A DNA stretch of 64,000 nucleotides from Pseudoalteromonas rhizosphaerae (GCF_902498845.1 NZ_CABVLM010000006.1:1-64000), one strand, 5' to 3'. Counted from the stretch's first letter, positions 35,897-45,552 are shown. Program-made: numbers and translations. Notes: generated by a model not told the origin, from the letters alone.

Positions 35897-36793
35897 TTGC
35901 TATTGAGCCTCAGCTTTTCAACATTGTGCCAAAGTAATAGCAGCGCGCAGCAACAGCTGATTGATGATCTGAGGCATCTAAGCTCTACGGCTCTAAGCGG
36001 TAGAAAAACCAATACCGACGGCGCGCATACCAGTGCCCAATACATTAGTACGCGACTGCAAACGCTCGGTTACAATACACAATTACAGCCGTTTAGTTAC
36101 AGCCATGGCTGGTCTTCAAAAGCAACGGGGCAAAATGTAGTTGCGACTTTAAAACCACCGCACTTAGTCAAGACTCATTTGGTAATTACCGCTCATTATG
36201 ATCACTTAGGTATGCGTGGTAACACTTTATATGCAGGCGCAAACGATAATGCCAGTGGCGTCAGTGCCTTGTTATTCCTAGCGCAACGCTTCGCACACAC
36301 AAATCTGCCTTTCCAACTTAGTTTTGTTGCTACTGACGCAGAGGAAAATGGTTTACATGGAGCTGAATATTTTGTTAGTCAATTGCAAATCGACGACAGC
36401 GTAACCGTGCTAAATATTAATTTGGATATGTTAGCAGTAAAGCCGCCAAAAAAAATCTTATATGCCTTTGTCTCACATGCACAACGCAGTGCTTTACAAG
36501 CACAACTACAGCAGGTGCCTGAGCATAATTTAAAGATAAAAGTAGCTAGTTCATCAACCACAATGAACAGAATGACCCTCGGAGATAGTATTGATTGGCG
36601 CCGAGCAAGCGACCATTATGCGTTTGCTAAAGCCGGAATTGCTTATATTTACTTTGGTATGGGTCATGACCCCCACCATCATAAAAGTTCCGACCTACTA
36701 AGTAATATTGACCAAGCACTTTATATTGATGCTGTTAATTATATTGCCGTATTTATTAGCCAACTTGATATAAATGATATAAACACTCTTTGA
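35897..36793 (+). CDS. M28-family zinc aminopeptidase-like secreted peptidase
   Basis: A 298-residue secreted metallopeptidase. Metal ligands: His100 in ITAHYDHLG, bridging Asp117 in GANDNASG, the catalytic Glu pair in DAEENGLHG, Asp177 in NLDMLA, and a late His in MGHDPHHH. This is the co-catalytic zinc pattern of M28 (aminopeptidase/PDZ-less type). The reading frame has no ATG near the signal peptide; TTG 35897 (MLLSLSFSTLCQSN) is the best start, 10 bases after the TPR-lipoprotein stop and probably coupled to it. The role is likely release of amino acids from peptides outside the inner membrane; the partner lipoprotein may tether or process substrates. Confidence 0.85.
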   Translation: MLLSLSFSTLCQSNSSAQQQLIDDLRHLSSTALSGRKTNTDGAHTSAQYISTRLQTLGYNTQLQPFSYSHGWSSKATGQNVVATLKPPHLVKTHLVITAHYDHLGMRGNTLYAGANDNASGVSALLFLAQRFAHTNLPFQLSFVATDAEENGLHGAEYFVSQLQIDDSVTVLNINLDMLAVKPPKKILYAFVSHAQRSALQAQLQQVPEHNLKIKVASSSTTMNRMTLGDSIDWRRASDHYAFAKAGIAYIYFGMGHDPHHHKSSDLLSNIDQALYIDAVNYIAVFISQLDINDINTL

Positions 36794-36830
36794 GCTAAAT
36801 TGTAGATAGTAAATATATTTTAAACTAAAT

Positions 36831-37103
36831 TCAGGTTAGCAAAATCCCAGAGCTAACAAACACTCGCTTTTGTGCCTTACTTAAGCGTTTAATTTTTATC
36901 TCAAGCTTGGTGGCTTCACTGCGAGAACCGACTTCACATTGATATATTAAAGTCAGTGGCCCCTTCCCCTTTAAATTTTTAGCCCCTTTGCCCGCTTGAT
37001 GTGCTGCAAATCGTTTTGCCACATCCGTGCTGATCCCAGTGTACCAATGCCCTAAACGTGTTTGTACAATATAAAGTGACCACGTGGAGATCTTAGTTGT
37101 CAT
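36831..37103 (-). CDS. GIY-YIG-domain protein (YhbQ-like, UPF0213)
   Basis: A 90-residue protein with one GIY-YIG nuclease-fold domain: [17 protein letters not shown], in which the G-Y-YxG core is YIV...YTG, followed by the Arg in KRFAAHQ and a Glu in [11 protein letters not shown]. It belongs to the small YhbQ/UPF0213 group, for which nuclease action is plausible but mostly unproven. ATG 37103 ([13 protein letters not shown]) is chosen over a TTG 15 codons earlier because family members start about nine residues before YIV. It is convergent with the M28 gene. Confidence 0.85.
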   Translation of the reverse strand: MTTKISTWSLYIVQTRLGHWYTGISTDVAKRFAAHQAGKGAKNLKGKGPLTLIYQCEVGSRSEATKLEIKIKRLSKAQKRVFVSSGILLT

Positions 37104-37267
37104 AGTATTTTCAGTAGTAGTTAAACTTTTTGCGGACTCAGAGGTCAAAATTACGCTCCAAACATCGATAGTAAAAATTAAGTCACAAACAATTACTCAA
37201 AAGGGTTTTACCTTAGCTGACTAATCGGTATCATGCAGTTTATAAAAAATAAGGATCCAAACAAACA

Positions 37268-37627
37268 ATGCAGTCGTTAAAAACTTTTTCTCTTTGGTTT
37301 ATCGTTGCTCTGACCTTAAGCGCAACCGCCGGTTGTTCTAGCTGGGTTTATCGTATCAACATCCCTCAAGGTAACTTTTTAGAACAAACCGATGTTGACA
37401 AGCTTCGTATCAATATGACCCGTGAGCAAGTTCTTTATGTATTAGGTAAACCTGTTGCAGAAGACGCTTTCGATAAAAACACGTGGCATTACTTATATTC
37501 TTTTAATCTTGGCCGTGATAACGAACAACGTAAATCACTGACTATTAATTTTGAAAATGAAAAATTGGTATCGCTCAGTGGTGACTATGAACAACCCGCA
37601 GAGTTTAATACACCGCTTGAGCAATAA
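37268..37627 (+). CDS. bamE: Outer-membrane assembly lipoprotein BamE
   Basis: A 119-residue lipoprotein, lipobox ATAGC, of the SmpA/OmlA (BamE) family. The mature part has the family's VYRINIPQGNFL segment, QTDVDKLRINMTREQVLYVLGKP and WHYLYSF, which form the alpha-alpha-beta-beta-beta BamE fold. It works with BamABCD to insert beta-barrel proteins, a role relevant to the porin and MipA-type proteins in this window. It lies divergent from the GIY-YIG gene and convergent with ratB-ratA, a conserved group with smpB. The lipid-modified Cys is followed by Ser. Confidence 0.95.
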   Translation: MQSLKTFSLWFIVALTLSATAGCSSWVYRINIPQGNFLEQTDVDKLRINMTREQVLYVLGKPVAEDAFDKNTWHYLYSFNLGRDNEQRKSLTINFENEKLVSLSGDYEQPAEFNTPLEQ

Positions 37628-37632
37628 CGCTC

Positions 37633-37662
37633 CAGTTCAGTAAATTACAGTTCAGTAAATTA
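37633..37662. repeat. Tandem duplication of a 15-bp unit
   Basis: CAGTTCAGTAAATTA occurs twice in direct succession (37633-37647 and 37648-37662), just after the bamE stop and before its terminator. Probably a replication-slippage duplication. Confidence 0.85.
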
Positions 37663-37664
37663 CG

Positions 37665-37692
37665 AAAAGGTTAGCAACAGCTAACCTTTTTT
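37665..37692. terminator. Bidirectional terminator between bamE and ratB
   Basis: AAAAGGTTAGC and GCTAACCTTTT pair around AACA, with T-runs on both strands. Confidence 0.88.
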
Positions 37693-37702
37693 GTTTGAGC
37701 TA

Positions 37703-38035
37703 TTATTTAGCTTTATCAAGCGGTCGCCCACCTGTAATTTTATTAGCACGACCTTCGTCTTTAGCTTTTTCTGCACGTTTTCGTCGTGCGTCTTTAGGAT
37801 CAGCAATTAAAGGACGGTAAATTTCAATTCTATCGCCATCCTCAAGCACTTGCGTAAGCTTGCAGGTACGGTTCCATATTCCTAAGGTTAATGCTAAGCC
37901 ATCAATTTCAGGGCACTTAGCGAGGATACCTGATTGCATCACGGCATTTTCTGCCGTTGTACCAACGGGTACTTCAACAAGCAAACACGTTGCCGTGGTA
38001 GGTAATGCATACACAACTTCAACTTTTATCATCAT
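37703..38035 (-). CDS. ratB: RnfH/RatB-family ubiquitin-fold protein
   Basis: A 110-residue protein of the RnfH (UPF0125) family with a small beta-grasp fold: VEVVYALPTTATCLLVEV at the start, LGIWNRTCKL and LEDGDRIEIYRPLIADPKDARR at the end. E. coli ratB forms an operon with ratA, and this is the same order here: the start ATG overlaps the ratA stop by four bases (ATGA). The molecular role is unresolved. The C-terminal tail is basic and presumably disordered. It ends near the bamE terminator. Confidence 0.92.
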   Translation of the reverse strand: MMIKVEVVYALPTTATCLLVEVPVGTTAENAVMQSGILAKCPEIDGLALTLGIWNRTCKLTQVLEDGDRIEIYRPLIADPKDARRKRAEKAKDEGRANKITGGRPLDKAK

Positions 38036-38469
38036 CGCAGTCCATATACCTGTTTAGCGCGTTGAGTAAATGCATTCACCATGTTTTTTGCAACATCGTT
38101 AAATACGCGCCCAAACGCAAGTTCAATTAATTTACTCGCAAATTCAAACTCAAGCTGTAGCTGAACTTTACATGCATTGTCATCCAACACTTGAAAATGC
38201 CAACGCCCTTGCAAGGCTTTAAATGGCCCATCAACTAAGCGCAATGTTACTGTATTATCATCTACAAAGGTGTTTTCAGTAGTAAACCATTTTTTTATAC
38301 CCGCTTTGGAAATTTCCAAACTTGCCGTCATGGTATTACCTTGCTGTGCAATAATTTTTGCATCCGAGCAATGGGGTAAAAATTCAGGATAAGCATCCAC
38401 ATCATTGACTAAATCAAACATTTCTTTGCTGCTATACATTACTAGCGCACTTTTTTCTATTTGTGGCAT
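38032..38469 (-). CDS. ratA: RatA, START-like ribosome-association toxin homologue
   Basis: A 145-residue START-domain (SRPBCC) protein, close to E. coli RatA, which blocks 70S association, and to mitochondrial Coq10, which binds ubiquinone. MPQIEKSALVMYSSKEMFDLV, DAYPEFLPHCSDAK and LEFEFASKLIELAFGRVF are all typical. Family members act in respiration or translation depending on the host, so the toxin label may not apply here. ATG 38469 is chosen because GGGAG lies just upstream; another in-frame codon is four residues earlier. It is divergent from smpB, as in E. coli. Confidence 0.92.
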   Translation of the reverse strand: MPQIEKSALVMYSSKEMFDLVNDVDAYPEFLPHCSDAKIIAQQGNTMTASLEISKAGIKKWFTTENTFVDDNTVTLRLVDGPFKALQGRWHFQVLDDNACKVQLQLEFEFASKLIELAFGRVFNDVAKNMVNAFTQRAKQVYGLR

Positions 38470-38615
38470 ACTCACTCCCAACTGTGTGGGCGAATTTTAG
38501 CAAGCTTTGCGTTTTTCCCCAAACTTTCATGGCGCTTTATTTACAAACACTTTTTTATTAGCAAAAATAAAAAATCGATGTAAAAAGCAGAGCTTTACGT
38601 ATAATATGGGCCACT

Positions 38616-39095
38616 ATGGCTAAGAAAAATTCATCTAAATCGACAAGTAATACTATCGCGCTAAATAAAAAGGCGCGTCATGAGTATTTTTTACACGACA
38701 AGTTTGAGGCTGGTGTTGAACTACAAGGCTGGGAAGTAAAAAGTATCCGAGCTGGTAAAGTAAACATCTCTGAAACATACATTCACCTTAAAAATGGCGA
38801 AGCGTTTTTGCTTGGCAGTCAAATACAGCCTCTCAATAGTGCTTCAACCCATGTTATTTGCGATCCATTACGTTATCGCAAGTTATTATTAAGCAGACGC
38901 GAGCTAGATCGCTTAGTCGGTGCGACTGAGCGCGATGGCTATTCATTAATCGCCACTGCCATGTATTGGAAAAAATGCTGGGTGAAACTTGAGTTCCACC
39001 TCGGTAAAGGTAAAAAAATGCATGACAAACGTGAAGACGGTAAAAACAAAGACTGGTCTCGCGAAAAAGAACGGTTAATGAAGCACAAAGTTTAA
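38616..39095 (+). CDS. smpB: SsrA-binding protein SmpB
   Basis: A 159-residue tmRNA-binding protein needed for ribosome rescue. Beta-barrel core [20 protein letters not shown] and [16 protein letters not shown], the QIQPLNSAS loop, and a basic C-terminal tail ([20 protein letters not shown]) that enters the A site. Length is like E. coli (160). I see no ssrA RNA gene in the gap downstream, unlike E. coli where ssrA follows smpB. A terminator follows within 20 bases. Confidence 0.96.
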   Translation: MAKKNSSKSTSNTIALNKKARHEYFLHDKFEAGVELQGWEVKSIRAGKVNISETYIHLKNGEAFLLGSQIQPLNSASTHVICDPLRYRKLLLSRRELDRLVGATERDGYSLIATAMYWKKCWVKLEFHLGKGKKMHDKREDGKNKDWSREKERLMKHKV

Positions 39096-39112
39096 TCTAT
39101 CTAAACAACCTC

Positions 39113-39141
39113 AAAAACGCCTAACCCAGTTAGGCGTTTTT
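39113..39141 (+). terminator. Terminator after smpB
   Basis: AAAAACGCCTAA and TTAGGCGTTTTT pair around CCCAG. Confidence 0.9.
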
Positions 39142-39284
39142 ATTTATATCCCTTAAATCCTTCTAACTGTATCAAATATAGTACACCTCTTTACAATTCA
39201 ATTTGATAACAAACCTGTTACATGGTATTGATGTGTGTGGTTCATTTGACCAGATAAAATTAACATTATAACAAGGATTTAAGG

Positions 39285-41879
39285 ATGAAGAACATACTCC
39301 CATTTAAACCTAAGCTAATCGCTTGTGTAACACTTGCACTTTCAACAGCGGGTTATACTTCTCAATCATTTGCTGCGGACGAAGCAAAAAAAGTTGAACG
39401 TATTGAAGTGACGGGTTCTAGAATAAAGCGAACAGATATTGAAGGCCCTTCCCCAGTACAATCAATTAGTCGCGCCGATATCGATAATATGGGCTATGAC
39501 AACTTACAACAATTACTGGAAAGAATGCCTGCTGCTGGTAATGGTACTTTTTCTACTCGCGGTAATAATCAGGATTCGACCGCTAACGGCTCTGCAGCTG
39601 TATCGCTACGAGGTTTAGGCGCTGATGCAACACTTGTATTAATTAATGGCCGTCGAGTAGCTATAAGCGCATTTGCGGAGAGTATCACTAACTCATTTGT
39701 TGATATTAACAGTATTCCGGTCTCTGCTATCGAACGTATTGATATTCTTAAAGATGGTGCCTCTGCAATTTATGGTTCCGATGCCGTTGCAGGTGTGGTG
39801 AATATTATTTTGAAAAAAGACATCGATGGTTTAGAAGTTAATTTAGGTTATGGTGGTACTGACGGCCCTAACTATGAAGAAACCTCAGCAAGCATAGTTT
39901 GGGGTACCTCAAACGAAAAAAGCAGTGCGTCTGTGATCATCGATTACTTTAAAAACACCTCTTTATCATCAGATGAAATGGGCCGCTTAGGCACTGCTAA
40001 TCAAACCGCGAATGGTGGTGAAGATTTCCGTTCATCTCGTGGCTTTCCTGGTTATTTCTACGTTGACGGCGTAAAAACTATCGATCCTGATTGCCCAGCT
40101 GAAAGTGCCACATCTAGCGGCAGCTGCTTATTTGATTATGGTCCATTTGGTTATATTGCCCCTGCTTCTGAGCGAGTTGGTGCTATTTCACAATTTGAAT
40201 ATAACTTTGATAACGGCATTACAGCCTTTCTGGAAATGGCCATGCAGCATAATACCTCGATTGCTGCAGGTGCACCGACACCGCTAGACGAAGATGCGGG
40301 ATTAACAGTTCCAGCCAGTCATCCAAACAATCCTTTTGGTAAAGATATTGAGATTGGTCGCTATCGTACCGTGGATGCAGGTGCCCGTCAGTGGGATATA
40401 GAATCAGATACGTTACGCTTTGTTGCCGGTCTTCGTGGTGAAATTAGCGATTGGAGCTGGGAAGCAGCTGTACAAAAAGGTCGAAGTAAATCAATGCAAA
40501 CCGGTGATCGTACTCAAGGCTGGGTAAGAACTGACTTTTTACAACAAGAAATAAATGCTGGCAACTACAACCCATTTGGCGGCACTTATAATGATCCAGA
40601 TGTAATAAACCGTATTACCACCAGCTTAGTTCGCCGTGGTGAATCACATATGACCTCATTTGATGCCAACATTACCGGCGAAGCGTTTAGTTTCGGTGAC
40701 AGTGTCGTGATGATGGCGGCTGGTATTGAGTACCGTGAAGAGGACGTCAGTGATATCCCTGATGATCAATTTCAACGTGGTCTTATTTTTGGTACTGAGT
40801 CAGTTTCTGCTGCCGCTGAGCGGGACCAATACGCTGCCTATGTTGAATTCTCAATCCCATTAGCTGATAGCTTAGAATTACAACTTGCAGGTCGTTACGA
40901 TGATTACAGTGACTTTGGTACCACAACCAATCCTAAAGTAGCACTGCGCTGGGCACCTACTGATGAAATTACCGTTCGCGGCTCATGGGCACAAGGTTTT
41001 AGAGCACCTTCACTAGCACAAATTGGCCTAGGTCCATCAGAGGAAAGTCAGTTTTTTATTGATAGCTACCGCTGTGCTGCAACTGGAGAAGATTGTGATG
41101 TACTCGATTACAACATCCAATTTGCTGGTAATCCTGATTTAAAAGCCGAAGAATCTGAATCATGGAACGTTGGTTTTATTTGGGCGCCAATGGCTGATCT
41201 TGGTTTCAGTATTGATGTATGGAGTATTACCCAAGATAACAAAATTGATGAGCAAGCATTCGGCCCTATTTATGATGCTGAATGTAACAACCAGAATAGT
41301 ACCATCTGCGTTCGCCTGCCGCCACAAGGTGGACAAAGTCTTGGGGTGATCCAAAAAATTCATAGTACCTTTGAGAATGTCTCTTCACAAGAAGTGTCTG
41401 GTGTTGATTTCTCAGCAAATTATAACCACTCATTGGATGATCTTGGTTTACTTAAGTTCAACTTAGAATGGTCCTATCAAGACAAGTTTGAAAAAGACGG
41501 TCGCGATTATACTGGTGAATATGGTTACCCTGAACACCGCTGGATGTTCTCAACTAATTGGGAGCTTGGTGCATTCAATACTAATGTAAATATCAGCTAT
41601 GTGGGTGAGTTTGAAGATACGCCTGATATTGATTTTGATGGCACCCTCGATTTTGATAGCAACACGTCAAGAATGGTTGATTCACAAGTCTTAGTTGATT
41701 TACAAACGGCTTATCGTATTACCGAATCGACCAAGATCTCGATTGGCGTAAATAACCTATTTGATGAAGAGCCACCATTTGCAATTGGTGATGGTGATGG
41801 TGATTTATACGGTTATGCTTCCGCGGTTCACAACCCTCGCGGACGTTATATCTACACCAAAGTGTCATTCGCTTTCTAG
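39285..41879 (+). CDS. TonB-dependent outer-membrane receptor
   Basis: An 864-residue receptor. Signal peptide about 1-30 (ending SFAADEAKKVERI), then a TonB box-like IEVTGSR (about 40-46), the plug domain (RGLGADATLVLINGRRVAI, DAVAGVVNIILK) and a 22-strand barrel ending in VSFAF. The N-terminal KVERIEVTGSRIKRTDIEGP pattern is that of the many-copy receptors of Alteromonadales, which take up glycans, peptides or siderophores. The ligand cannot be read. No sus-like partner, TonB or hydrolase gene is adjacent, so it is a solitary receptor. The start ATG follows AAGG by six bases. A terminator follows. Confidence 0.93.
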   Translation: MKNILPFKPKLIACVTLALSTAGYTSQSFAADEAKKVERIEVTGSRIKRTDIEGPSPVQSISRADIDNMGYDNLQQLLERMPAAGNGTFSTRGNNQDSTANGSAAVSLRGLGADATLVLINGRRVAISAFAESITNSFVDINSIPVSAIERIDILKDGASAIYGSDAVAGVVNIILKKDIDGLEVNLGYGGTDGPNYEETSASIVWGTSNEKSSASVIIDYFKNTSLSSDEMGRLGTANQTANGGEDFRSSRGFPGYFYVDGVKTIDPDCPAESATSSGSCLFDYGPFGYIAPASERVGAISQFEYNFDNGITAFLEMAMQHNTSIAAGAPTPLDEDAGLTVPASHPNNPFGKDIEIGRYRTVDAGARQWDIESDTLRFVAGLRGEISDWSWEAAVQKGRSKSMQTGDRTQGWVRTDFLQQEINAGNYNPFGGTYNDPDVINRITTSLVRRGESHMTSFDANITGEAFSFGDSVVMMAAGIEYREEDVSDIPDDQFQRGLIFGTESVSAAAERDQYAAYVEFSIPLADSLELQLAGRYDDYSDFGTTTNPKVALRWAPTDEITVRGSWAQGFRAPSLAQIGLGPSEESQFFIDSYRCAATGEDCDVLDYNIQFAGNPDLKAEESESWNVGFIWAPMADLGFSIDVWSITQDNKIDEQAFGPIYDAECNNQNSTICVRLPPQGGQSLGVIQKIHSTFENVSSQEVSGVDFSANYNHSLDDLGLLKFNLEWSYQDKFEKDGRDYTGEYGYPEHRWMFSTNWELGAFNTNVNISYVGEFEDTPDIDFDGTLDFDSNTSRMVDSQVLVDLQTAYRITESTKISIGVNNLFDEEPPFAIGDGDGDLYGYASAVHNPRGRYIYTKVSFAF

Positions 41880-41894
41880 CGACTACCCTAAATA

Positions 41895-41921
41895 AAAAAC
41901 CCGCCAAATTGGCGGGTTTTT
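41895..41921. terminator. Terminator between TonB receptor and peroxiredoxin genes
   Basis: AAAAACCCGCCAA and TTGGCGGGTTTTT pair with one base between, with T-runs on both strands. Confidence 0.9.
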
Positions 41922-41945
41922 CATATTCTAAAACAAAGGCCTAAA

Positions 41946-42551
41946 TTATAGGTCGCTTTCGTTTTCAGAAAGGAACTTAGCAACGCCTGCTGGGCTTGCA
42001 TCCATACCTTTTTTGCCTTCAGTCCAACCAGCTGGACATACTTCACCGTGCTCAGTGTGAAACGCAAGAGCGTCAACCATACGAAGCATTTCGTCGATGT
42101 TACGACCTAGTGGTAAGTCATTTACTACTTGATGACGTACATTACCTTCTTCATCAATTAAGAATGAACCACGAAATGCAACGCCCGCTTCTGGATGCTC
42201 AACATCGTATGCTTTACAGATTTCGTGCTTAACATCTGCAACTAGTGCGTATTTAACTGCACCGATACCGCCGTCTGCAACAGCAGTGTTACGCCATGCG
42301 TTGTGTGAGAATTGTGAATCGATTGAAACACCAATTACTTCTACGCCACGCTTTTGGAATTCTTCATAACGCTTGTCAAAAGCAATTAGTTCAGAAGGAC
42401 ATACGAAAGTGAAATCTAATGGGTAAAAGAAGATGACTGCTTTTTTACCTTTGATTGTTTCGTGAAGATTGTAGCTATCTACGATCTCGCCGTTACCTAG
42501 TACTGCTGCAGCGGTAAAGTCTGGTGCCTGGCGGCCTACTAATACACCCAT
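41946..42551 (-). CDS. Typical 2-Cys peroxiredoxin (Prx1/AhpC type)
   Basis: A 201-residue peroxidase that reduces hydrogen peroxide, organic peroxides and peroxynitrite using two cysteines. Peroxidatic Cys51 sits in PLDFTFVCPSELIAF, and resolving Cys172 in GEVCPAGW. Arg at FRGSF is also conserved. The C-terminal helix tail is present, the feature linked to sensitivity of eukaryote-like Prx1 enzymes, although the GGLG motif is not obvious. ATG 42551 has GGAG just upstream; an upstream in-frame TTG is less likely. No ahpF or OxyR gene is adjacent. Confidence 0.93.
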   Translation of the reverse strand: MGVLVGRQAPDFTAAAVLGNGEIVDSYNLHETIKGKKAVIFFYPLDFTFVCPSELIAFDKRYEEFQKRGVEVIGVSIDSQFSHNAWRNTAVADGGIGAVKYALVADVKHEICKAYDVEHPEAGVAFRGSFLIDEEGNVRHQVVNDLPLGRNIDEMLRMVDALAFHTEHGEVCPAGWTEGKKGMDASPAGVAKFLSENESDL

Positions 42552-42690
42552 TTTATTCTCCAAATATTTGAGTTTGCTTTTAATTGCTTACGCAATGCTT
42601 GCCTTTAATATGGGATCTAAAAAGTAAATACCAAGGGCTAGCATGCATAATTATCAGAATATTTTAGAGACTAAAGACTTAAAAGAACAA

Positions 42691-42725
42691 TCGTATTTTC
42701 CGATGTCACTCATCGAAAAATACGA
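42691..42725. repeat. Long inverted repeat between prx and fadR
   Basis: TCGTATTTTCCGATG (42691-42705) and CATCGAAAAATACGA (42711-42725) pair with one mismatch over 15 bases around TCACT. A second stem, TCGCTGTT/AACAGCGA at 42740-42747 and 42758-42765, follows. No T-run accompanies the first, so it is not an obvious terminator. It may be regulatory or repetitive. Confidence 0.6.
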
Positions 42726-42772
42726 ACGCAGTGTATCACTCGCTGTTTGTCATTAATAACAGCGAAAAAAAA

Positions 42773-42786
42773 CCTGCATATGCAGG
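42773..42786 (-). terminator. Terminator after fadR
   Basis: CCTGCATATGCAGG is a 14-base palindrome with a T-run on the minus strand (42765-42772), 36 bases after the fadR stop. Confidence 0.75.
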
Positions 42787-42821
42787 CTTCTTATAGATAT
42801 AACTACCCAGTAAATGCAGAG

Positions 42822-43535
42822 TTAATCCATGATATTTTCCGGCATATCACCACGGATTTTTTGCCAGATCTCACCTGTTTGATGACCATATTTCCGCATC
42901 ATTGAAATTGCGCCGTCATGTTCGCGTTTCTCAGCAAGTATGGTTAAATCTTTATAGAATTGACGCGCTAACTGACGCGTGCCTGGATCTGAAAAGTAAT
43001 GACAGCCAATTTTAGAGTAAAAACCCTTAAAACCATTAAGAATAAGTACATAAATACGGTTATTACCTGCAACAGCCAACTCATGATGTACTTTATAATC
43101 ATAATCAGCGAAAGCTTGTGCACTATCTTCAAGTTCATCACTTTTTGAAAGAATTTCTATCACGCGATCAGGTGCTAGTTTAATGGCAGCGCGAGTATAG
43201 ATAGCGCTAATATTAGTACGCGCAGAAAGTAACTGGTCGGTTAACTCGGGCATTTTATCTTCATCAAGACGCGCTAAGGTCTCTAAAATATTAAGTCCTG
43301 AGGTTTCCCAAAAGTTATTTACTCGAGTCGGTTTACCGTGTTGGATTGTTAACCAACCATCACGCGCTAAACGCTGCAGTACTTCACGTAAGGTTGTACG
43401 AGTAACACCGATTAATTCTGATAACTCTCGCTCAGCGGGAAGAATAGAACCTGGTGGAAAATCACCATTCCAAATTGACTCAACAATGTACTCTTCGGCA
43501 AACCCTGCTGGGCTTTTCGCTTTAAAAATTCTCAT
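42822..43535 (-). CDS. fadR: Fatty-acid metabolism regulator FadR
   Basis: A 237-residue GntR-family regulator close to E. coli FadR (239). The N-terminal winged helix [16 protein letters not shown]... [25 protein letters not shown] is nearly that of E. coli, then a helical acyl-CoA-binding domain. It represses beta-oxidation and activates fabA/fabB until long-chain acyl-CoA releases it. It is divergent from nhaB, as in E. coli. A candidate FadR site lies 49-65 bases upstream of its own start. I saw no fad genes in the window. Confidence 0.96.
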   Translation of the reverse strand: MRIFKAKSPAGFAEEYIVESIWNGDFPPGSILPAERELSELIGVTRTTLREVLQRLARDGWLTIQHGKPTRVNNFWETSGLNILETLARLDEDKMPELTDQLLSARTNISAIYTRAAIKLAPDRVIEILSKSDELEDSAQAFADYDYKVHHELAVAGNNRIYVLILNGFKGFYSKIGCHYFSDPGTRQLARQFYKDLTILAEKREHDGAISMMRKYGHQTGEIWQKIRGDMPENIMD

Positions 43536-43968
43536 TCAATTCCCACTTGAGTTACCACATAACATTACTTTAAACGATTAACTGACTGATTGTACCAGAT
43601 GAAGCCAAACTAACAAGTAAAGTCACTTCATTAATTCACCCACGACGACAAGCTTAAGCCTCTACTCTCGCCACGTTTTTAAAATGGATACAGGCTAATT
43701 TATCACTCTTTCAGTGTCGCTTTCTTTTATACTAAATTGAAGGGATTGACCACAAAGAGTAATAGACATTTAACTTCATTATGCACACTATACGGACTGA
43801 ATAAAAATACCCATTTCGCTATTTCAGCTACACTTAATATAGCGCGGCATATTAAATGGATAAAAGGTACGTGATGTTGTTTATAGCTTTTTTGTTTACA
43901 CCACGGCTAGACTGAATTAACTTAACCAACAACAGTTATACTTAAATGTACAATAATAAGGAACACCT
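43536..43968. other. fadR-nhaB divergent intergenic region
   Basis: No reading frame or RNA gene is convincing in these 433 bases. It must hold the promoters of fadR and nhaB and a candidate FadR site (43584-43600). Nothing else repeated or structured was seen. Confidence 0.5.
43584..43600. promoter_or_regulatory. Candidate FadR-binding site
   Basis: GACTGATTGTACCAGAT matches 10 of the 14 informative positions of the recalled E. coli FadR palindrome ANCTGGTCNGACCAGNT. It lies 49-65 bases before the fadR start. Weak but well placed for autoregulation. Confidence 0.3.
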
Positions 43969-45552
43969 ATGCAACAGAGTGTTTTCAATGCAATTTTTAA
44001 GAATTTTTTAGGCTCTGCCCCACAGTGGTATAAATACACAATTATTGCTTTTTTAGCTATTAACCCTGTGTTATTTCATATCAATCCCTATATGGCTGGT
44101 TGGGCATTAGTTTTAGAGTTTATTTTTACTCTCGCGATGGCGCTGAAATGTTATCCACTGCAACCTGGTGGTTTACTTGCAATTGAAGCTATGTTTATAG
44201 GCATGACAACTGCCGGGCAAGTAGAGCATGAAATTGTTCAAAATGTAGATGTAATCTTACTGTTGATCTTTATGGTCGCAGGTATCTACTTTATGAAAGA
44301 TTTATTACTCTATATTTTCACCCGCTTGGTGGTATCAGTTCGCAGCAAAACTGTACTTTCCTTAGCATTTACTATTTCTGCAGCATTTCTTTCTGCTTTT
44401 TTAGACGCACTTACAGTAATGGCGGTGGTCATAGCTGTCGCTATGGGCTTTTACAGTATTTACCATAAAGTCGCCTCAGGGAAAGACTCCACTAGTGAAC
44501 ATGACATTAACGATGATAACCAAGTACGCCCAGTTAATCGTCAGGAACTTGAAGAATTTCGAGCTTTTTTACGTAACTTATTAATGCATGCTTCGATTGG
44601 TACCGCGCTTGGTGGAGTCTGTACTATGGTGGGTGAACCACAAAATCTTATTATTGCAGAACGAGCAAGCTGGCAATTTGGGGAGTTTTTCTTGCGTATG
44701 TTGCCTGTTACTATGCCTGTATTCATCGCTGGTATTGTTACTACAATATTACTCGAAAAAACAAAAACCTTCGGTTATGGCGCAAAGTTACCAGAACCGA
44801 TTCATCAAATACTTGCTGATCACGCAAAAGAGCTCGATAACAAACGCACTAAACGCGATAAAGTTAATCTGATGTTTCAGTCATTTATTGCTGTATGGTT
44901 GATCATTGCATTAGCTTTACACCTTGCCACGGTTGGCTTAATTGGCTTATCCGTCATTATTTTTGCAACTGCGTCCGCTGGTATAATCGAAGAACACCAA
45001 CTAGGAAAAGCGTTTGAAGAAGCATTGCCGTTTACTGCACTGTTATGTGTATTTTTCTCAATCGTTGCAGTAATTATTGATCAACACTTATTTACTCCTG
45101 TAATAACTTGGGTACTGACATTTGAAGGGCAATTACAGTTAGTTATGTTTTTTGTCGCTAATGGCCTACTCTCGATGGTCAGTGATAATGTGTTTGTTGG
45201 CACTGTTTACATCAACGAAGTAGCGGCGGCTTTAAAAGCAGGACAAATTAGTCGCGACCAATTTGATTTATTAGCAGTAGCAATTAATACTGGTACTAAC
45301 TTACCAAGTGTAGCCACACCGAATGGACAAGCTGCATTTTTATTCTTACTAACATCAACACTTGCTCCCGTATTACGTTTATCTTACGGGCGTATGGTTT
45401 ATATGGCACTTCCCTATACCATTGTACTTACGGTTGTTGGTTTAAGCTCTACATATCTAGGGCTTAGTGAGGTAACTGATTTACTCTATCAATGGGGTTG
45501 GATTGAACACCACAGCGCAAGCTTACAAAGTATAGGAAGTTCAGGGCATTAA
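43969..45552 (+). CDS. nhaB: Na+/H+ antiporter NhaB
   Basis: A 527-residue inner-membrane sodium/proton antiporter of the NhaB family. About 12 membrane helices. Signatures: [19 protein letters not shown] at the start, [38 protein letters not shown], and [20 protein letters not shown]. Length is near E. coli (513). In a marine bacterium it would help keep cytosolic sodium low. It lies between fadR (divergent) and dsbB, the same grouping as in E. coli. The start ATG has AAGGAA nine bases upstream. A terminator separates it from dsbB. Confidence 0.96.
   Translation: MQQSVFNAIFKNFLGSAPQWYKYTIIAFLAINPVLFHINPYMAGWALVLEFIFTLAMALKCYPLQPGGLLAIEAMFIGMTTAGQVEHEIVQNVDVILLLIFMVAGIYFMKDLLLYIFTRLVVSVRSKTVLSLAFTISAAFLSAFLDALTVMAVVIAVAMGFYSIYHKVASGKDSTSEHDINDDNQVRPVNRQELEEFRAFLRNLLMHASIGTALGGVCTMVGEPQNLIIAERASWQFGEFFLRMLPVTMPVFIAGIVTTILLEKTKTFGYGAKLPEPIHQILADHAKELDNKRTKRDKVNLMFQSFIAVWLIIALALHLATVGLIGLSVIIFATASAGIIEEHQLGKAFEEALPFTALLCVFFSIVAVIIDQHLFTPVITWVLTFEGQLQLVMFFVANGLLSMVSDNVFVGTVYINEVAAALKAGQISRDQFDLLAVAINTGTNLPSVATPNGQAAFLFLLTSTLAPVLRLSYGRMVYMALPYTIVLTVVGLSSTYLGLSEVTDLLYQWGWIEHHSASLQSIGSSGH

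Noticed and set aside
38032..38481. A ratA-ratB toxin-antitoxin pair
   Set aside because: Early reports proposed this, but RatB is not an accepted antitoxin and both genes are conserved core genes; called by family only.
39096..39284. An ssrA (tmRNA) gene after smpB
   Set aside because: The gap is only 189 bases, holds a terminator and shows no tRNA-like ends or tag frame.
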